This document shows, in pieces, positions 1 to 10,339 of a stretch of 64,000 nucleotides of DNA (the stretch's first letter is position 1; each line of letters opens with the position of its first letter). This DNA is from Diphasiastrum complanatum (Eukaryota > Streptophyta > Lycopodiopsida > Lycopodiales > Lycopodiaceae), in the NCBI GenBank assembly GCA_029204225.1, contig CM055109.1, positions 20,828,349-20,892,348 on the forward strand. Direction: 5' to 3'. The notes beneath the pieces are model-generated. The model had not been told where the DNA came from. It ran no database searches and saw only the letters and a list, made by a program, of their open reading frames with translations. The translations under genes were made by a program, and so were the position numbers.

Positions 1-1154
1 ACAAGATACTCATAGTGACCGAACCGAAACCTGAAGGCAGTCTTCTGTACATCCTCTTCACGAACTCTAACCTGATGGTATCCACTCTTTAGGTCTATTT
101 TACTGAACAAAGTGGCACCTAACAAGGCATCAAGCAAATCATCTATACGTGGCATAGGATATCGATGTTTAACGATTATCTTGTTCAAACCTCGATAATC
201 CACACACATACGCCATGATCCATCCTTCTTTTTTACAAGAATGATCGGAGAGGCAAAAGGGGAATAACTAGGTCGTATCTGCCCCTTGGCCAGATAATCA
301 TCGACCATCCGTCTCACTTCCTCTTCCTCCTTAAGACTCATTTTGTAAGGACGTCTATTGACAGGACATGATCCAGGTATTAATTCAATCTTATGTTCAA
401 CATTCCTGTTAGGAGGTAAAACAGATGGAAGATCATCTATGAACACATCTGAAAACTCTCTCCTAATCTCTTGATCCAAATTGGCAATAGTACTAGTTTG
501 CACACACTGCATGCTACTCTGACTAGTATTAGTAGACATATCAAGTAGAAAGCAAACACACATGTACTCACAATCGATCCTACGCAACTGCGTAACTGAA
601 ACAAGCGGTCCAGGAGGCACATCCTGCTCACCACGAAGGGAATGCATCACACCATCAAACTGGAACTCATACACATGAGTATCCCAGGCTATGTGTGGCT
701 TCCGCATCGTGTGCCAACAAATGCCCAACAACACATCAAACCGCGCAAGCCGTGTTATCTCAAAATCCAACTCTTCTGTGTAACTTTGTAGTGGAATGCC
801 CACAACCCTCTTATCCCAAATCTCTATATGCTTTCCATCAGCCATTTCCACTGTGTACTGGTACTGGAATGGTTGAGTATTCACACCTAACTTCCGAACC
901 AAAGTTGAATTCAACACATTATGAGAGGACCCCGTGTCAAATAAAACCTGAACATCTCTACCGCACAGCTGTCCTCGCATAACAATAAGAGAAGTGTTAG
1001 GAAATTGATACCCTTGGCGAGCCGATTTTGACAAAAGCGCTGGTGGAGCCGTATCCACTCTCCTGACCACCGAAACATTCATGAGGCGTGGAACATCTGG
1101 ATTGGCTTCCTGCTCGATCTCTTCCACTGTCATAGGGTCATCACCCTGGTTCAT
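1..1154 (-). CDS. Gypsy protease-reverse transcriptase, partial, frame open to window edge
   Basis: The frame is open for about 384 codons from the Met at 1154 to position 1. Near residue 73 is the aspartic protease active site [10 protein letters not shown] (DTG at about 930-938). It is followed by the protease flap and the ARFDVLLG segment. The RT N-terminal part follows: the [20 protein letters not shown] block, [10 protein letters not shown] (ATG at 209) and [13 protein letters not shown], the first catalytic-aspartate block of Ty3/gypsy RT. The second motif (YxDD), RNase H and integrase are outside the window. The lack of stops suggests this copy is younger than most others here. The start Met is arbitrary because gypsy pol is normally made as part of a gag-pol polyprotein. 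Confidence 0.88.
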   Translation of the reverse strand, partial: MNQGDDPMTVEEIEQEANPDVPRLMNVSVVRRVDTAPPALLSKSARQGYQFPNTSLIVMRGQLCGRDVQVLFDTGSSHNVLNSTLVRKLGVNTQPFQYQYTVEMADGKHIEIWDKRVVGIPLQSYTEELDFEITRLARFDVLLGICWHTMRKPHIAWDTHVYEFQFDGVMHSLRGEQDVPPGPLVSVTQLRRIDCEYMCVCFLLDMSTNTSQSSMQCVQTSTIANLDQEIRREFSDVFIDDLPSVLPPNRNVEHKIELIPGSCPVNRRPYKMSLKEEEEVRRMVDDYLAKGQIRPSYSPFASPIILVKKKDGSWRMCVDYRGLNKIIVKHRYPMPRIDDLLDALLGATLFSKIDLKSGYHQVRVREEDVQKTAFRFRFGHYEYL

Positions 1155-1186
1155 CTGGTCCACCTAAAGATTATATGTGGTCCGCA

Positions 1187-2185
1187 TCAAGTTCCCTGGA
1201 CATTCCTTCCACCTATGCTACCCCAAACATCCAAAACAAAGGTTCTCCCTCTTTGCACGTTCTTGGTCCTAAGGCGACAGCATTGAAGGACGCTGACCCT
1301 TTTGGGCATTGGGATGCCCATACAACCCTTTGCCTTCTGGGGCCCCTGTATCCTTCTTCTTTTGGTCACCCCGAGCTTGCCACTGATTGGTTTGACCTTC
1401 AAACTTTCTCTTTTTGTTCCATTTGCCCTTGTGTCCCCAAGGTTGCTGACCACCTGTACCAGCTACTGCAGCAGGATCCGAGCCTCTTTTCCCATCTTCA
1501 TAATACAAAGCCATCTGGATGGCTCCCCGCAAATCATGAGATTGCTCCTTCCGCATGAAAGGGCGAATACTCTCTCGAAGTCCTTCCACAAAGTGAAATA
1601 TTTGCATGTACATAGGAACTTCCTGAGGAATGCGTAACAAAGCCTCTCGGTACTTGTCTGCATAATCCTGCACGCTCAAGTTACCCTGCTTCAAATAAGA
1701 CCATTGTTGCATGGCTCTGTTGTCTTCATCCATAGGCACCCAGTTTTGCACAAACATTTGCCGGAATGCCTCCCATGTGGTTGGAACTAGGTCATCCTTT
1801 TTGACTCTTGAAAACGATATGTGGCTTCAGCAATCATCTCAGTTTCATCGTCTATGCCACACATTTGAAATGCTTTCTCCCATTTTTGCAACCAATTCTC
1901 AACGGCATCTGTAGTTCTCATAGATACTGCTCCAGTGAACTTTGGAGGTTTTAAATCTTTAATAGTCGGTAGCTTTCTCTTTCGAAACCCCAACTCAGCT
2001 TCATGGCCCGTTGACAATGTCTTTTCTGCTTCCATAGTTGTACCACTGACTCTCTCAGGAACACTAGCCCCTTTACCTTTGAGTTGCTCCAAAATCAGCT
2101 TAAGAGTAGCTTCGATAGCATCCACCTTGGAACATACAACATCTAATCTCTGTGAATCTTCACTAGTGTTGCTTGCGGATGCCAT
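1187..2185 (-). pseudogene. Gypsy gag, frameshifted
   Basis: The gag frame starts with MASASNTSEDSQ (ATG at 2183-2185), contains LPTIKDLKPPKFTG, and runs to about 1790. It then shifts into a second frame (1757-1269) with WSYLKQGNLSVQDYADKYRE and LRIPQEVP, the retrotransposon gag (capsid) region. The zinc knuckle near 1200-1240 reads C-F-G-C-L-G-stop-H-R-W-K-E-C, so a stop codon lies inside the CCHC motif. Protease follows directly downstream. Gag would form the capsid of the virus-like particle. The frameshift and the stop make this copy unlikely to encode functional gag. The ORF can be extended upstream to Met 2233, but MASAS is the more likely start because it lies just after the leader. 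Confidence 0.82.
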
Positions 2186-2623
2186 AGCAAAAGAATAGGT
2201 AGCAGAAACAAAGCAAAACCAAGCTCTCAGCACCTCAAATCACTACACAGATAGGTTACCCTGAATTCCTAGAAGAACTGGATAGAATAGACTTCCTACA
2301 GCCAAGTTCTAACTACACATAGACTCTTCTTCTCCAAAATCCAGCAATCTAGGGTTCAAACTGACAATTGGCAAAAAGCTATGGATGATCACCGAATCAA
2401 AAGGCGAAAAGCCCTACCCTACCAGCGACCTACCACAAGAAGCTTATTGCAACTGACAGATCTGAAAAATACTGAGTATTGAATAAGTTACAAATAGATT
2501 TACAAATCCTATGTGGGTTGGATTTTCACAAAAGCGAAGAGAATAATCAAGCCGCGTAGTAGAAAATGCTCAAAGGCTGCCAGAAGATCAGCAATCCACC
2601 ATACACAAGTCTTGAAAGCAACT

Positions 2624-2635
2624 GATCTGATACCA
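2624..2635 (-). other. Primer-binding site of the gypsy element
   Basis: The minus-strand sequence TGGTATCAGATC matches the plant initiator tRNA-Met complement TGGTATCAGAGC except at the eleventh base. It lies two bases inside the LTR edge at 2638, the usual position for first-strand priming. Confidence 0.8.
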
Positions 2636-2637
2636 AA

Positions 2638-3003
2638 TGTTGCACACAAGCTCACAAACCCTAAGTAAATACACAGAATTACCTAGCAAATCCGTCACTT
2701 TATTAATCTCAAGCAAATGTACATAGATCAACAAGCAAACATGAGAGCTCTGCTGCAAGTCTCCTCCCAACCATAGCTGCATAGGAATACCATAATGAGG
2801 AATGCCTGACTAGGCTCACACTATATCCCCTCAAGCACCCCTTAACCCTGACACACCTAACGAGTCTGACACGTGTCACTCATGCATTGGACCAAGTGTC
2901 CCAATGAGCATATGACACGTCCTGTTGAACCGTCCATTGACCGTCCGACAAGTGTCACTCATGCACTGGACCAAGTGTCCCAGTGAGCATATGACACGTG
3001 TCA
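2638..3003 (-). repeat. Gypsy 5' LTR (outer end undefined) with duplicated G-box block
   Basis: The LTR inner end is fixed by the primer-binding site. Inside it are two copies of a 53-bp block, 2868-2920 and 2947-2999, offset 79 bp, differing at only a few bases. Each contains a T-G-A-C-A-C/A-G-T-G-T-C-A type core and a second CACGT core. Complete TGACACGTGTCA palindromes lie near 2867-2878 and 2992-3003. CACGTG is the plant G-box recognised by bZIP and bHLH factors. Whether it acts as a promoter element here is inference. Confidence 0.6.
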
Positions 3004-3189
3004 CGTTGACCAGTCAACCCTTCCTACTTTTTAGGAGGTCAGTCCAGCAGACTCTCATGAGACCCAGTACCCCCTTGGCCATCTCGGATTTAGTCACTAT
3101 GACAAATATTCACATTGCAATTTACAATTGTCTCCACAGGCCGGTGACTTAGCCATTTACAATTTGATAATTACAATTTACCATTCACA

Positions 3190-3600
3190 TTGGGCAAGGG
3201 ATTCAAAGTACATGTGACACCACCACCATCGGTTGGCAGCATTTTCCGTCCATTGTCCACACCTGTCACAAACAGCTATGAGCCTCCCACATATCATTTG
3301 CATGCTTCTCTGCGGAGGACTTATGTATCGGACGGTGCACCCACACCTGCATCACAGCCAGATGATGACTTTGAGCCCAGCGATATTCATGTTCGCAGAC
3401 GACCTGGCAGACCACCATTGCACAGAGATTCCCACAGCAAAGGTTCCCAGCGCAGAGGTTCCCAGGCTACAAGGTCCCAGGCCAGAGGATCTAGAGGTCG
3501 CAGAGGTTCCAGGGGTCGCAGAGGTTCTAGAGGTGGCAGAGGTTCTCGGTCTCATACTGAGGCAAATGTATTGCATGAGTACAGTAAATGTATTGCATGA
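3190..3600 (+). CDS. Unrecognised basic ORF rich in Arg, Gly and Ser
   Basis: This is a 136-residue frame. The first half has YEPPTYHLHASLRRTY and an acidic stretch (DDDFEPSD). Then comes RRRPGRPPLH, which contains an AT-hook-like RPGRPP core, followed by repeats of the form GSRGRRGSRG to the end. The coding strand repeats the GGTTCCAG/GGTCGCAGA units behind the Arg-Gly repeats, so part of the frame may simply be a repeat. It lies next to a gypsy LTR, possibly inside the CPSF100 gene but on the opposite strand. It could be the C-terminal exon of a DNA-binding or transposase-related protein, or chance. No family was recognised. Confidence 0.25.
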   Translation: MGKGFKVHVTPPPSVGSIFRPLSTPVTNSYEPPTYHLHASLRRTYVSDGAPTPASQPDDDFEPSDIHVRRRPGRPPLHRDSHSKGSQRRGSQATRSQARGSRGRRGSRGRRGSRGGRGSRSHTEANVLHEYSKCIA

Positions 3601-3782
3601 GTACAGTCAGGTAGATGTTCCCGATGACTCATAGACAGCCTTAGTTTTACATTTATAGGCCTCTTTTATGGACCTATGTAGCACTTCATGTGCACTGTTT
3701 TATTTGATGGACAGCATCATGTTTTTGGATATGGATCTGGCTTTATGCCTATTGAGACCAGGGTTTCTTATGTTGTGTGCAC

Positions 3783-3784
<2 letters not shown>

Positions 3785-3838
<54 letters not shown>

Positions 3839-3849
3839 AAGAGAGAGAA
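3785..3849. repeat. Compound (GT)n(GA)n microsatellite
   Basis: An uninterrupted GT run to about 3820 passes directly into GA, then GA interrupted by AA, ending in a poly-G run. Confidence 0.97.
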
Positions 3850-4148
3850 AGGGGGGTATTTTTAAGTTTTAAAAATATGGCCCTTTTTTAGTTTTTTTTG
3901 GCCTTTATTAAGTTTTTTTGGACCTAAAACCCAACAAAAAAACCTATCCCCCCCCCCCCTTCCCCACATTAATTACAAGTAATTAACATTTTTTGGCCTT
4001 TTTTTGGGTGAAATGTCTTTTTTGGTTTAAAAACTAAAAAATTAATTGATTAATTTTTTTATTTTTTTGCTAAAAGTGTCGTGGATTTTTTCTCCACAGG
4101 TGCCGTACAGTGGCACGTGGAACTATGATATAGATCATAGAATCCTCT

Positions 4149-4334
4149 GGTACCGCCGGTACCATAATGGTGGTACCGCCATTATAGTGCCGCCCTCAGA
4201 TCCGCGGTACCAGGGCGGCACCATAATAAATAAAAGAAAATAAAATAAATAAAAAATTTCCCGTGTATTTTTCTTAAAAAAAAATATGTTTTTTGGTACC
4301 GCGGGACCGGTATGGTACCGCGGTACCCGGTACC
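4149..4334. repeat. Cluster of eight GGTACC palindromes
   Basis: GGTACC occurs at 4149, 4158, 4172, 4206, 4295, 4314, 4322 and 4329, usually extended to GGTACCGC or CCGCGGTACC. The two groups are separated by AT-rich DNA and flanked by ATGATATAGAT at both sides (about 4125 and 4342). The arrangement can fold back on itself. It has no coding content. Confidence 0.85.
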
Positions 4335-4573
4335 GCGGGACCTATGATATAGATATAGATATATATATACCATTGTTGCAGCGATCGCGATTCTGGGGGT
4401 ATAGCAATTTGCAAATCGCAATTAGTTGCCCATAATCGCTAGAAATATTAAAAACAAATTCTACTTATCGGAAATTTTTTTGGACCTGATATGAACATTT
4501 TCAGGTTCATTTCAGGTCCAAAACAATTTCTGAAACTACTTAAATTAGACCTGAAACTACGGTTATCGTAATC

Positions 4574-4576
<3 letters not shown>

Positions 4577-4628
<52 letters not shown>
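4577..4628. repeat. (TA)n microsatellite
   Basis: About 26 TA units. The surrounding 4340-5210 is otherwise featureless AT-rich sequence to the left of CPSF100 exon 2. No CPSF100 exon could be recognised in it. Confidence 0.97.
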
Positions 4629-4632
<4 letters not shown>

Positions 4633-5217
4633 GATATAGATATGTTATTCCAAATCAACAAAACATAACCAATCATGCACCACCAAGTAACAACTGATGT
4701 GAGCAAGCACAGACTACACATGCAAGTAGATTACCCCACTGCAAAGCATTTACTTCCAGATACGTTCTAAGATGCAAATACTCAGATACTTGTACAATCT
4801 CTATTAATTATCATAAGATAGAATAGACATTGCTGCTCCAATCCTACTCAGATTTATTTTCAGATGCTTAGTAGCCAGCCATGCAGAAATCTATTGGAAT
4901 CATCAATCATGTAGTAATGCCCATTTGAAGCAAAGTAAGCCTCGGGGAAGTGGAAAAGCGACCATAAAATGCACAGATGATTTATTGGCTATCTGCTGCA
5001 TGTAACAAGTAAGCACATCTCCCATATTTGGCTATGTGCTCGCTGAAACTGTTAACAAAGTGGAAAGATGAATCCAAATAAGTCACGCACAAGCACCTAT
5101 AAACAATGCAAAAAATCAGAGTCATTTACAAGCATATCAAACTCAAGCTTCCAATGTCCATTATCCATCTTCCATAAACAGGCATACTTGGCAATGAAAA
5201 TTCAGTGAGACACGTAC

Positions 5218-8200
5218 TCTTCGAGAGAGATAGTGGTCGTACATGTACATTTGCCCCATCCTATGTACAGGCAGCGTGCAATATACAGTTGCATTCAACC
5301 CTAGCTTTCCCACTGCATAAGCCAAGCCTCCGAGGTGGAGGGTATCTGGATGTGATAGTAGCACAGCATCAACCGTGGGAGCAATACTGCACAAAACAAG
5401 AAGACACATGATAATTGACCTCTAACAACCTTCATGAAACTGCATAACTCATTCTTGGCTACCTTCAATGAGATATCACAGCTTATATCATTCATACCTG
5501 TAAAAAGGCACATGTGCACATAAACAGGAGCAGTTCACTGTTGCAACCTACTGATGTTGAGGGTTGCTTGCTGTTGCGCCTCCTCCCGCTGCTACCTCTG
5601 CTACTACATCTGCCACTATTCTACCAGATCCTATCTACACTCCGACCAAAGTAGTCGAACTGTATACCTCTTAGCGGATGGATCAGTGGAGATCAGATTT
5701 TCAGATCATCAAACAGGCAATTGCAGCAAGGATGTCACTTTTAGGAATCTACCACCATAAACTTCCCCAATTGGAGATCAAAATTGAGAAGCAAAAAGAA
5801 GAAACCCTTTCTTGGGCAACTATCTTGAAGAAAGGTAGTAAACCAAGTGCTCCCGTCTCTTACATGATTTGAACCACTCTTTTGAAAGAAAGATCTAGGG
5901 GGGCAAAAGGCTCTCAATATTAAGGTATAGGGTATTGCCAATACCCAGGAGGTCCTTGCAAAAGCAGAGGTTCCTTGAAATCACATTGGATCATCATACT
6001 AAGGGGCTTTGGATCATCACACTAAGGGGAATTAGATCATCATACTAAGGGGCTTTGGATTCGCATGGCGAACCACAAAAAATGCTTCTATATTGATCAT
6101 CCGATTTGGCTCACTTGAGAGCCATTAGGAGACTTTGCGATGCAAAGCCAAAGTACGGAGCACTATCATTTACATGGACAATGATCTTACTTATATCCAA
6201 GATTCAAGGCCCATTACTCTACCACTAATCATATCTTCACTCTTCAAGCTCTTATTGAGGAGGCTAGGCACAGGAGGGAGCAGGTTTACTATTGTTTTGT
6301 GGACTTTAGGAAAACCTTTGATTCAGTCCCACACTCCTTGCTCATCCAAAGACTACGAGATCTTGAATTCTCCATTAACACTACCTTGGCTGTGATGGTG
6401 CGTTACAAAAGAGTTATGGTCTATTTCCAAAATAATAGTGGTATTTCTGAGTAGATTTGGAGCCCCATTGGGCTGAAGCAAGGTTGCTCTCTTTTAACTA
6501 CACTTTTTTGGCTATATATTGATGAGCAAGAGAGGGATATTGAGCAGTGTGGTGGTACAAGTTGGAGAATGGCCCTTGTCCAGTTAGAGAGATTTGTTTC
6601 CGAAAGTTCATTCGGGACGCTCAGAGTAAGTGTAAATTTTTGATACCATTGTCACCCCCACATCCTTACATGCAGTAGAGGCATGGCGTACAGATCTCAC
6701 CTCATATCAAACTAGGCTAGTATCTCACGATTACAAACTTTTATGTTATCATGCATGATACTAGCTATGCCTCCTATTCCACACCAAATTATTCTTGCTG
6801 AGTTTGTAGTTCCACCTAAATAGCTTGGCACCATCTTTTAGCTTAACACATGTATCCAACAAGTCCGACTGTTTCTAGCATGTTACAAGTACCATATTAT
6901 AAGTTACTATAGGAAACAATAATTCCTGACTCTTGAGCACAAAAGTTTAATGTAGCTTGTAATTGGACATATTATGTAGTTGTTGGCTTAGTCAAGACTC
7001 AATTCTAAGGCAAACGTATTCTCTTGCATAATTAGTATCCACATAATTGAGCCTTAAAAATTGCACAGTAACCATCCATTAGTAAGATCATTGGCTATCA
7101 AAACCAGACTTGGAAATAAAAGTTGTACCAGTTTACTTTGTTCCTAGCTTAAATTTTTTTTGTTGATAGTGATAAAACATACTTTATTTACTTATTTTTT
7201 TAAAATGCTCACTTTTTCTAATCCAAATACTCAAGGACTAATTCATGAACCAAATCGAGTTCAATAGCAATTCAAGACAATTTGAATAAGCCAATTCTTA
7301 GATTGAGAGGCATTATCCTCTACTATAAGACCCTACATTTTTTTCCAACATTTGGTATCAAAAGTTTTCTTCTTCAGAGTGTCTATGGCATGTTTGGACA
7401 TGGCGTCCCCTTTCTTCCACAGAAACAAAAATATGTCAAGCTCATCCTCAACACTTAAGCCTACCATTCAACCCCCTCGTCTCAATATGTTTCAACCAAT
7501 TTTATTTTAGTTAGTTATATGCTACACGTCAACCTAAGTTTCTCATCAATTTTCCCATTTAAGATAGTTGAAATCATAACGAGAAGATTATGCTTCAAGT
7601 ACAAGATCCCAAACCATCAAGCTACAAGTAGTCTGTACCTGAAGTGGTGTTGATAGTAGGAGCTATGTGCTAGCATTATTGATAAGTCACCAATGTGAAT
7701 GGGTTTTAATAATGTCGAATGCCATACTCACCTAGATTGTGTCACTTGGACAAGCCAAGTGCCTTGTGAAGCAAGATAGATGAGGCAAGTGTTCAAGCTA
7801 ATAGTGGGGATGAGACCCACTACACATGTTGCAAAGCATGACAATGGCAATTTTGTACTACAATGAATGACAGGTCATTTCCCTAGCAAACTTACCTCCT
7901 GACTTTGTCGAGAAAAACATAAAAAATAGCCTGATAGAGAACTCTAGTATTCCATATACAAGGTGTTGATCTTCAAACAATTCTTTGCAAACATAATATG
8001 TTACAAGCAGTAACTAAGGCATGTGCTCTTGGTCCTACGTTTCTTAAGCTAACTTCCACTCTGACAGGTATTCAACATGCTAGTAACCTTTGGCGCTTTG
8101 GCCCAAAAACTTCCAAATTAGCAAACATCTACTCAACAGTAGAAGAACAAATATCAAAAGAGTCCCTAAAAAATTTCCATAAACGAGATACCAAATTTAT

Positions 8201-8536
8201 AAACAACTACTCGCCACGAACTCTTTCATTCCTGATGAGCATGAAAAATATAATAGCAAACATATGTTTTGAATATATGGTAGTGTGCACTATGTATTCA
8301 GTTTAGAGTTCACTGACTGTATAGCGGACGAATGGCATAGGCTGATAGTCATTATAATATATACGGAAATTTTTAGAAGCAGGTAACCTGGCGAGGGGTT
8401 GAATCAGCGCCAAATCGAAAGTGTCATTCCATCCACAGTCCAACAAGAAGCGGAAAGTGTCCACCTGCAGCAAATAACACAGTGGGCTTTCTGAATGTGC
8501 TCCGCTGATCGGCGTTAGCTGAACACTCGTGCCCAT
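5218..8536 (-). CDS. CPSF100: Cleavage and polyadenylation specificity factor subunit 2 (CPSF100), 5' exons only
   Basis: CPSF100 is the catalytically inactive metallo-beta-lactamase/beta-CASP partner of the CPSF73 nuclease in nuclear pre-mRNA 3'-end processing. Exon 1 (8388-8536, 149 nt) starts [16 protein letters not shown] and contains [20 protein letters not shown]. Exon 2 (5218-5386, 169 nt) encodes [20 protein letters not shown], then a [21 protein letters not shown] stretch. Both match the N-terminus of plant CPSF100 in order. Borders are AG|GTTACC and TTGTGCAG|T at intron 1, with an AG|T serine codon across the junction, and AGA|GTACGT after exon 2. Together they give exactly 106 codons. 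The upstream Met at 8596 was rejected because family similarity starts at MGTS. The next expected segment was not found between 5211 and 1, so the gene either continues beyond the window across a very long intron or is broken. Confidence 0.88.
5988..6058. repeat. Three tandem 23-24-bp units in CPSF100 intron 1
   Basis: Units beginning GGATCATCA(T/C)ACTAAGGGG repeat at 5988, 6011 and 6034-6035 with two or three differences each. No coding content. Confidence 0.85.
6242..6600 (+). pseudogene. LINE (non-LTR) reverse transcriptase fragment inside CPSF100 intron 1
   Basis: Plus-strand translation gives [20 protein letters not shown], then [18 protein letters not shown]. This is the F-V-D-F-x-K-A-F-D-x-V block of non-LTR RT, here with Thr for Ala. 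An in-frame stop at 6452-6454 is followed by [11 protein letters not shown] and LFWLYIDE, the next conserved block (G-x-K-Q-G-C-x-L). No FADD/YADD block was found downstream, and 5' and 3' ends are missing. It is a dead fragment, antisense to CPSF100. Confidence 0.82.
6610..8387. other. Remainder of CPSF100 intron 1, no feature recognised
   Basis: AT-rich sequence with many stops in all frames. A 102-codon plus-strand frame at 7998-8306 shows no recognisable domain and is antisense to the gene, so it is not called. Confidence 0.6.
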
Positions 8537-8537
8537 A

Positions 8538-8555
8538 TCTCTCTCTCTCTCTCTC
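8538..8555 (-). promoter_or_regulatory. (GA)9 tract in CPSF100 5' UTR, next to the start codon
   Basis: On the sense strand a GA run ends two bases before the ATG (GAGAGATATG). GA/CT tracts near transcription starts are common in plant promoters and leaders. A role here is inferred from position only. Confidence 0.5.
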
Positions 8556-8725
8556 GTCGATCTATTTTCTAAACTCTCGCCTATCCCTTCCCTCACATAG
8601 AATTTTCTCTCTATTCTCTCGTGTTCAAATCATTGTGTAACATGGAATGAGCGGGGCGTGATTACATACCATTCGTGATTTTAGGGCTTCCATTGCCTAA
8701 TGCATACCAACTTTTTTCACATGTC

Positions 8726-8736
8726 CTTTATATAGC
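8726..8736 (-). promoter_or_regulatory. Candidate TATA box of CPSF100
   Basis: The minus strand reads GCTATATAAAG about 190 bp upstream of the ATG. This predicts a start near 8700 and a leader of roughly 160 nt. It is the best TATA match upstream of exon 1; no expression evidence is available. Confidence 0.5.
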
Positions 8737-8739
8737 ATA

Positions 8740-9346
8740 ATCAACACTTTGACTTTTTTTAACTTTTTTTACCAGTCGAAAATAGCCACATGGCAGCCTG
8801 ACGCCTCTGAAGCCTGACTCGCAGATTGAAAAGCACACCAAATTTTTTTTGAATGACTATTTTGCTTTTTAATCTGTTCAAAAAATGGGCAGAATAGTCA
8901 CCAAGTATGCCTTTTCCTAGAGATATAATATGTACTAAGCATCATTTGTGAAGAGGCGGGCTAATCCTACCAAGTACCCAGCAGTCAAATAAAGGATACC
9001 TAATCTAACATTTGCAAATAAGCTCTGCTTGGATTGAGCTTATTTTTGAGCCCCTGCTCAGGCCTAGAATTAGGTTTCTCTTGGCCAACCACAAGATGTC
9101 ACATCCATGTTTTCTCTCTTAACAATTGCTATGAATAATGAATTCTCGTGATTGAATCATTTTGAGGTTTAGGAATTTGCTATTATGATCAATTGCCAAA
9201 GTTTGTGTATTATTCCAAAAGTAATATTTGAGTGAGAAAATGAGATTTTTTTTACATTTGGCACAATAGTAGTAACTATATTGTGACGATTTGCTAACAT
9301 CTAAGTCGTCTCTCTTGGGTGACTCTAAGTATCAAAATAGGTTTTC
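8740..9346. other. CPSF100 upstream intergenic DNA, nothing recognised
   Basis: AT-rich DNA between the CPSF100 promoter region and the copia B LTR, without a supported frame or repeat. Confidence 0.5.
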
Positions 9347-10299
9347 TGTTGGGATTTTGTGTCGACACCACGGAGGCATAGCGGAATCCTTGGTGCATGT
9401 AACTACGTCTATAGGATTCAAAAAGACAACGATAAATCGAAGTTTGTCTTACTTGATCAGTTTCGAAATCGTTGATCTCAACAATATATTCCATAGCCAT
9501 GCACAAGTTACTTTAGTTTCAGATTTAGCTTTGCGGAAGCAATTTAGATGCGGTTATTAGAGCGACAGATCGAACACAACTATCAGTCATATGAAACGAT
9601 TTAATCTACAAATAAGTTTATCTGCGAGCATGAATCTATCTGACAATAAATGGAAATAAGCATTCAGCATACACAGTCCAAATTACTGGAACTTTGATAG
9701 ATTAGTCATGTAAAAAATACTGTCTGAATGCAGATAGCGCGTTCTTTTTGGGATAATACTCTGTGATAAAAAAAAAATACACTACAATTGCGCTCTAAAC
9801 GACCGATTGATCGTTGTGGATTAGATGATTCAACTAACCGAGTAACTGATAAGTTGTTGGATATATACACATGGCAAACTAATTAAAAGAATGATTAATC
9901 TGTAGTTTACAATTGGGTTAAGGCACTACATGCTTTTGGCCATCGCCAGCGGACAATATTTGATTTTGTCCAGTCGTGACTTTTGTACTTGTTGATTCGC
10001 CAATAGTCAAATTGCGGCTGATTGTTCGACAAATAAGAGAATCTGCCCAGATGATCCAAAATGACCGACCAATCGGATATGGCTAAACAATCGATGATAG
10101 CCAAATAAGATAAACTTGGCCAACAAAGAAGAGGTGGCCGAACTATCAGATAATTGTCACCAATTCCTTTGATTTTCTGCAAACTGTCAGGAAACGTGCA
10201 TATTTCTGCAGGGTATGCGACTGTACAAATATTTAGAACAGTTTAATGAATAGATCTAGATTAGTAGAGAATAGGGATGGAGAGGATAGAAATCCAACA
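9347..10299 (-). repeat. 3' LTR of copia B
   Basis: On the minus strand the LTR starts TGTTGGATTTC directly after the polypurine tract GATCAAGGAGGGG (10300-10312). The far end is placed where the plus strand has TGTTGGG (9347), giving TGTTGG...CCAACA ends as in the 1138-bp LTR of copy A2. The inner end is firm; the far end rests only on that terminal match. Confidence 0.6.
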
Positions 10300-10339
10300 C
10301 CCCTCCTTGATCTGGATCCTTGAATGCCTTGATTTTTAA

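Larger units (their letters stand above)
1..3003 (-). mobile_element. Ty3/gypsy LTR retrotransposon, 5' part, runs off left edge
   Basis: Read on the minus strand the order is LTR, primer-binding site, gag, zinc knuckle, protease, reverse transcriptase, which is the Ty3/gypsy order before integrase. The LTR edge is at 2638, where TGTTGCAC begins on the plus strand. Two bases away lies a primer-binding site at 2624-2635 (minus TGGTATCAGATC, close to the plant initiator tRNA-Met pattern). The outer LTR limit was not found; 3003 is only the end of a repeated block inside it. RNase H and integrase would lie beyond position 1. The element is on the same strand as the CPSF100 exons and may sit in a long intron of that gene. 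Confidence 0.88.

Noticed and set aside
1787-2233. Upstream Met (2233) for the gypsy gag
   Set aside because: The MASASNTSEDSQ start at 2185 is followed by gag-like sequence. The 16 extra residues are hydrophobic and lie in the leader.
7998-8306. 102-codon plus-strand frame
   Set aside because: Lies antisense in CPSF100 intron 1, no recognised domain, no splice or promoter context.
8537-8596. Upstream Met extending the CPSF100 frame by 20 residues
   Set aside because: The extension encodes mainly the GA repeat (RERERD), and the family N-terminus starts at MGTS.
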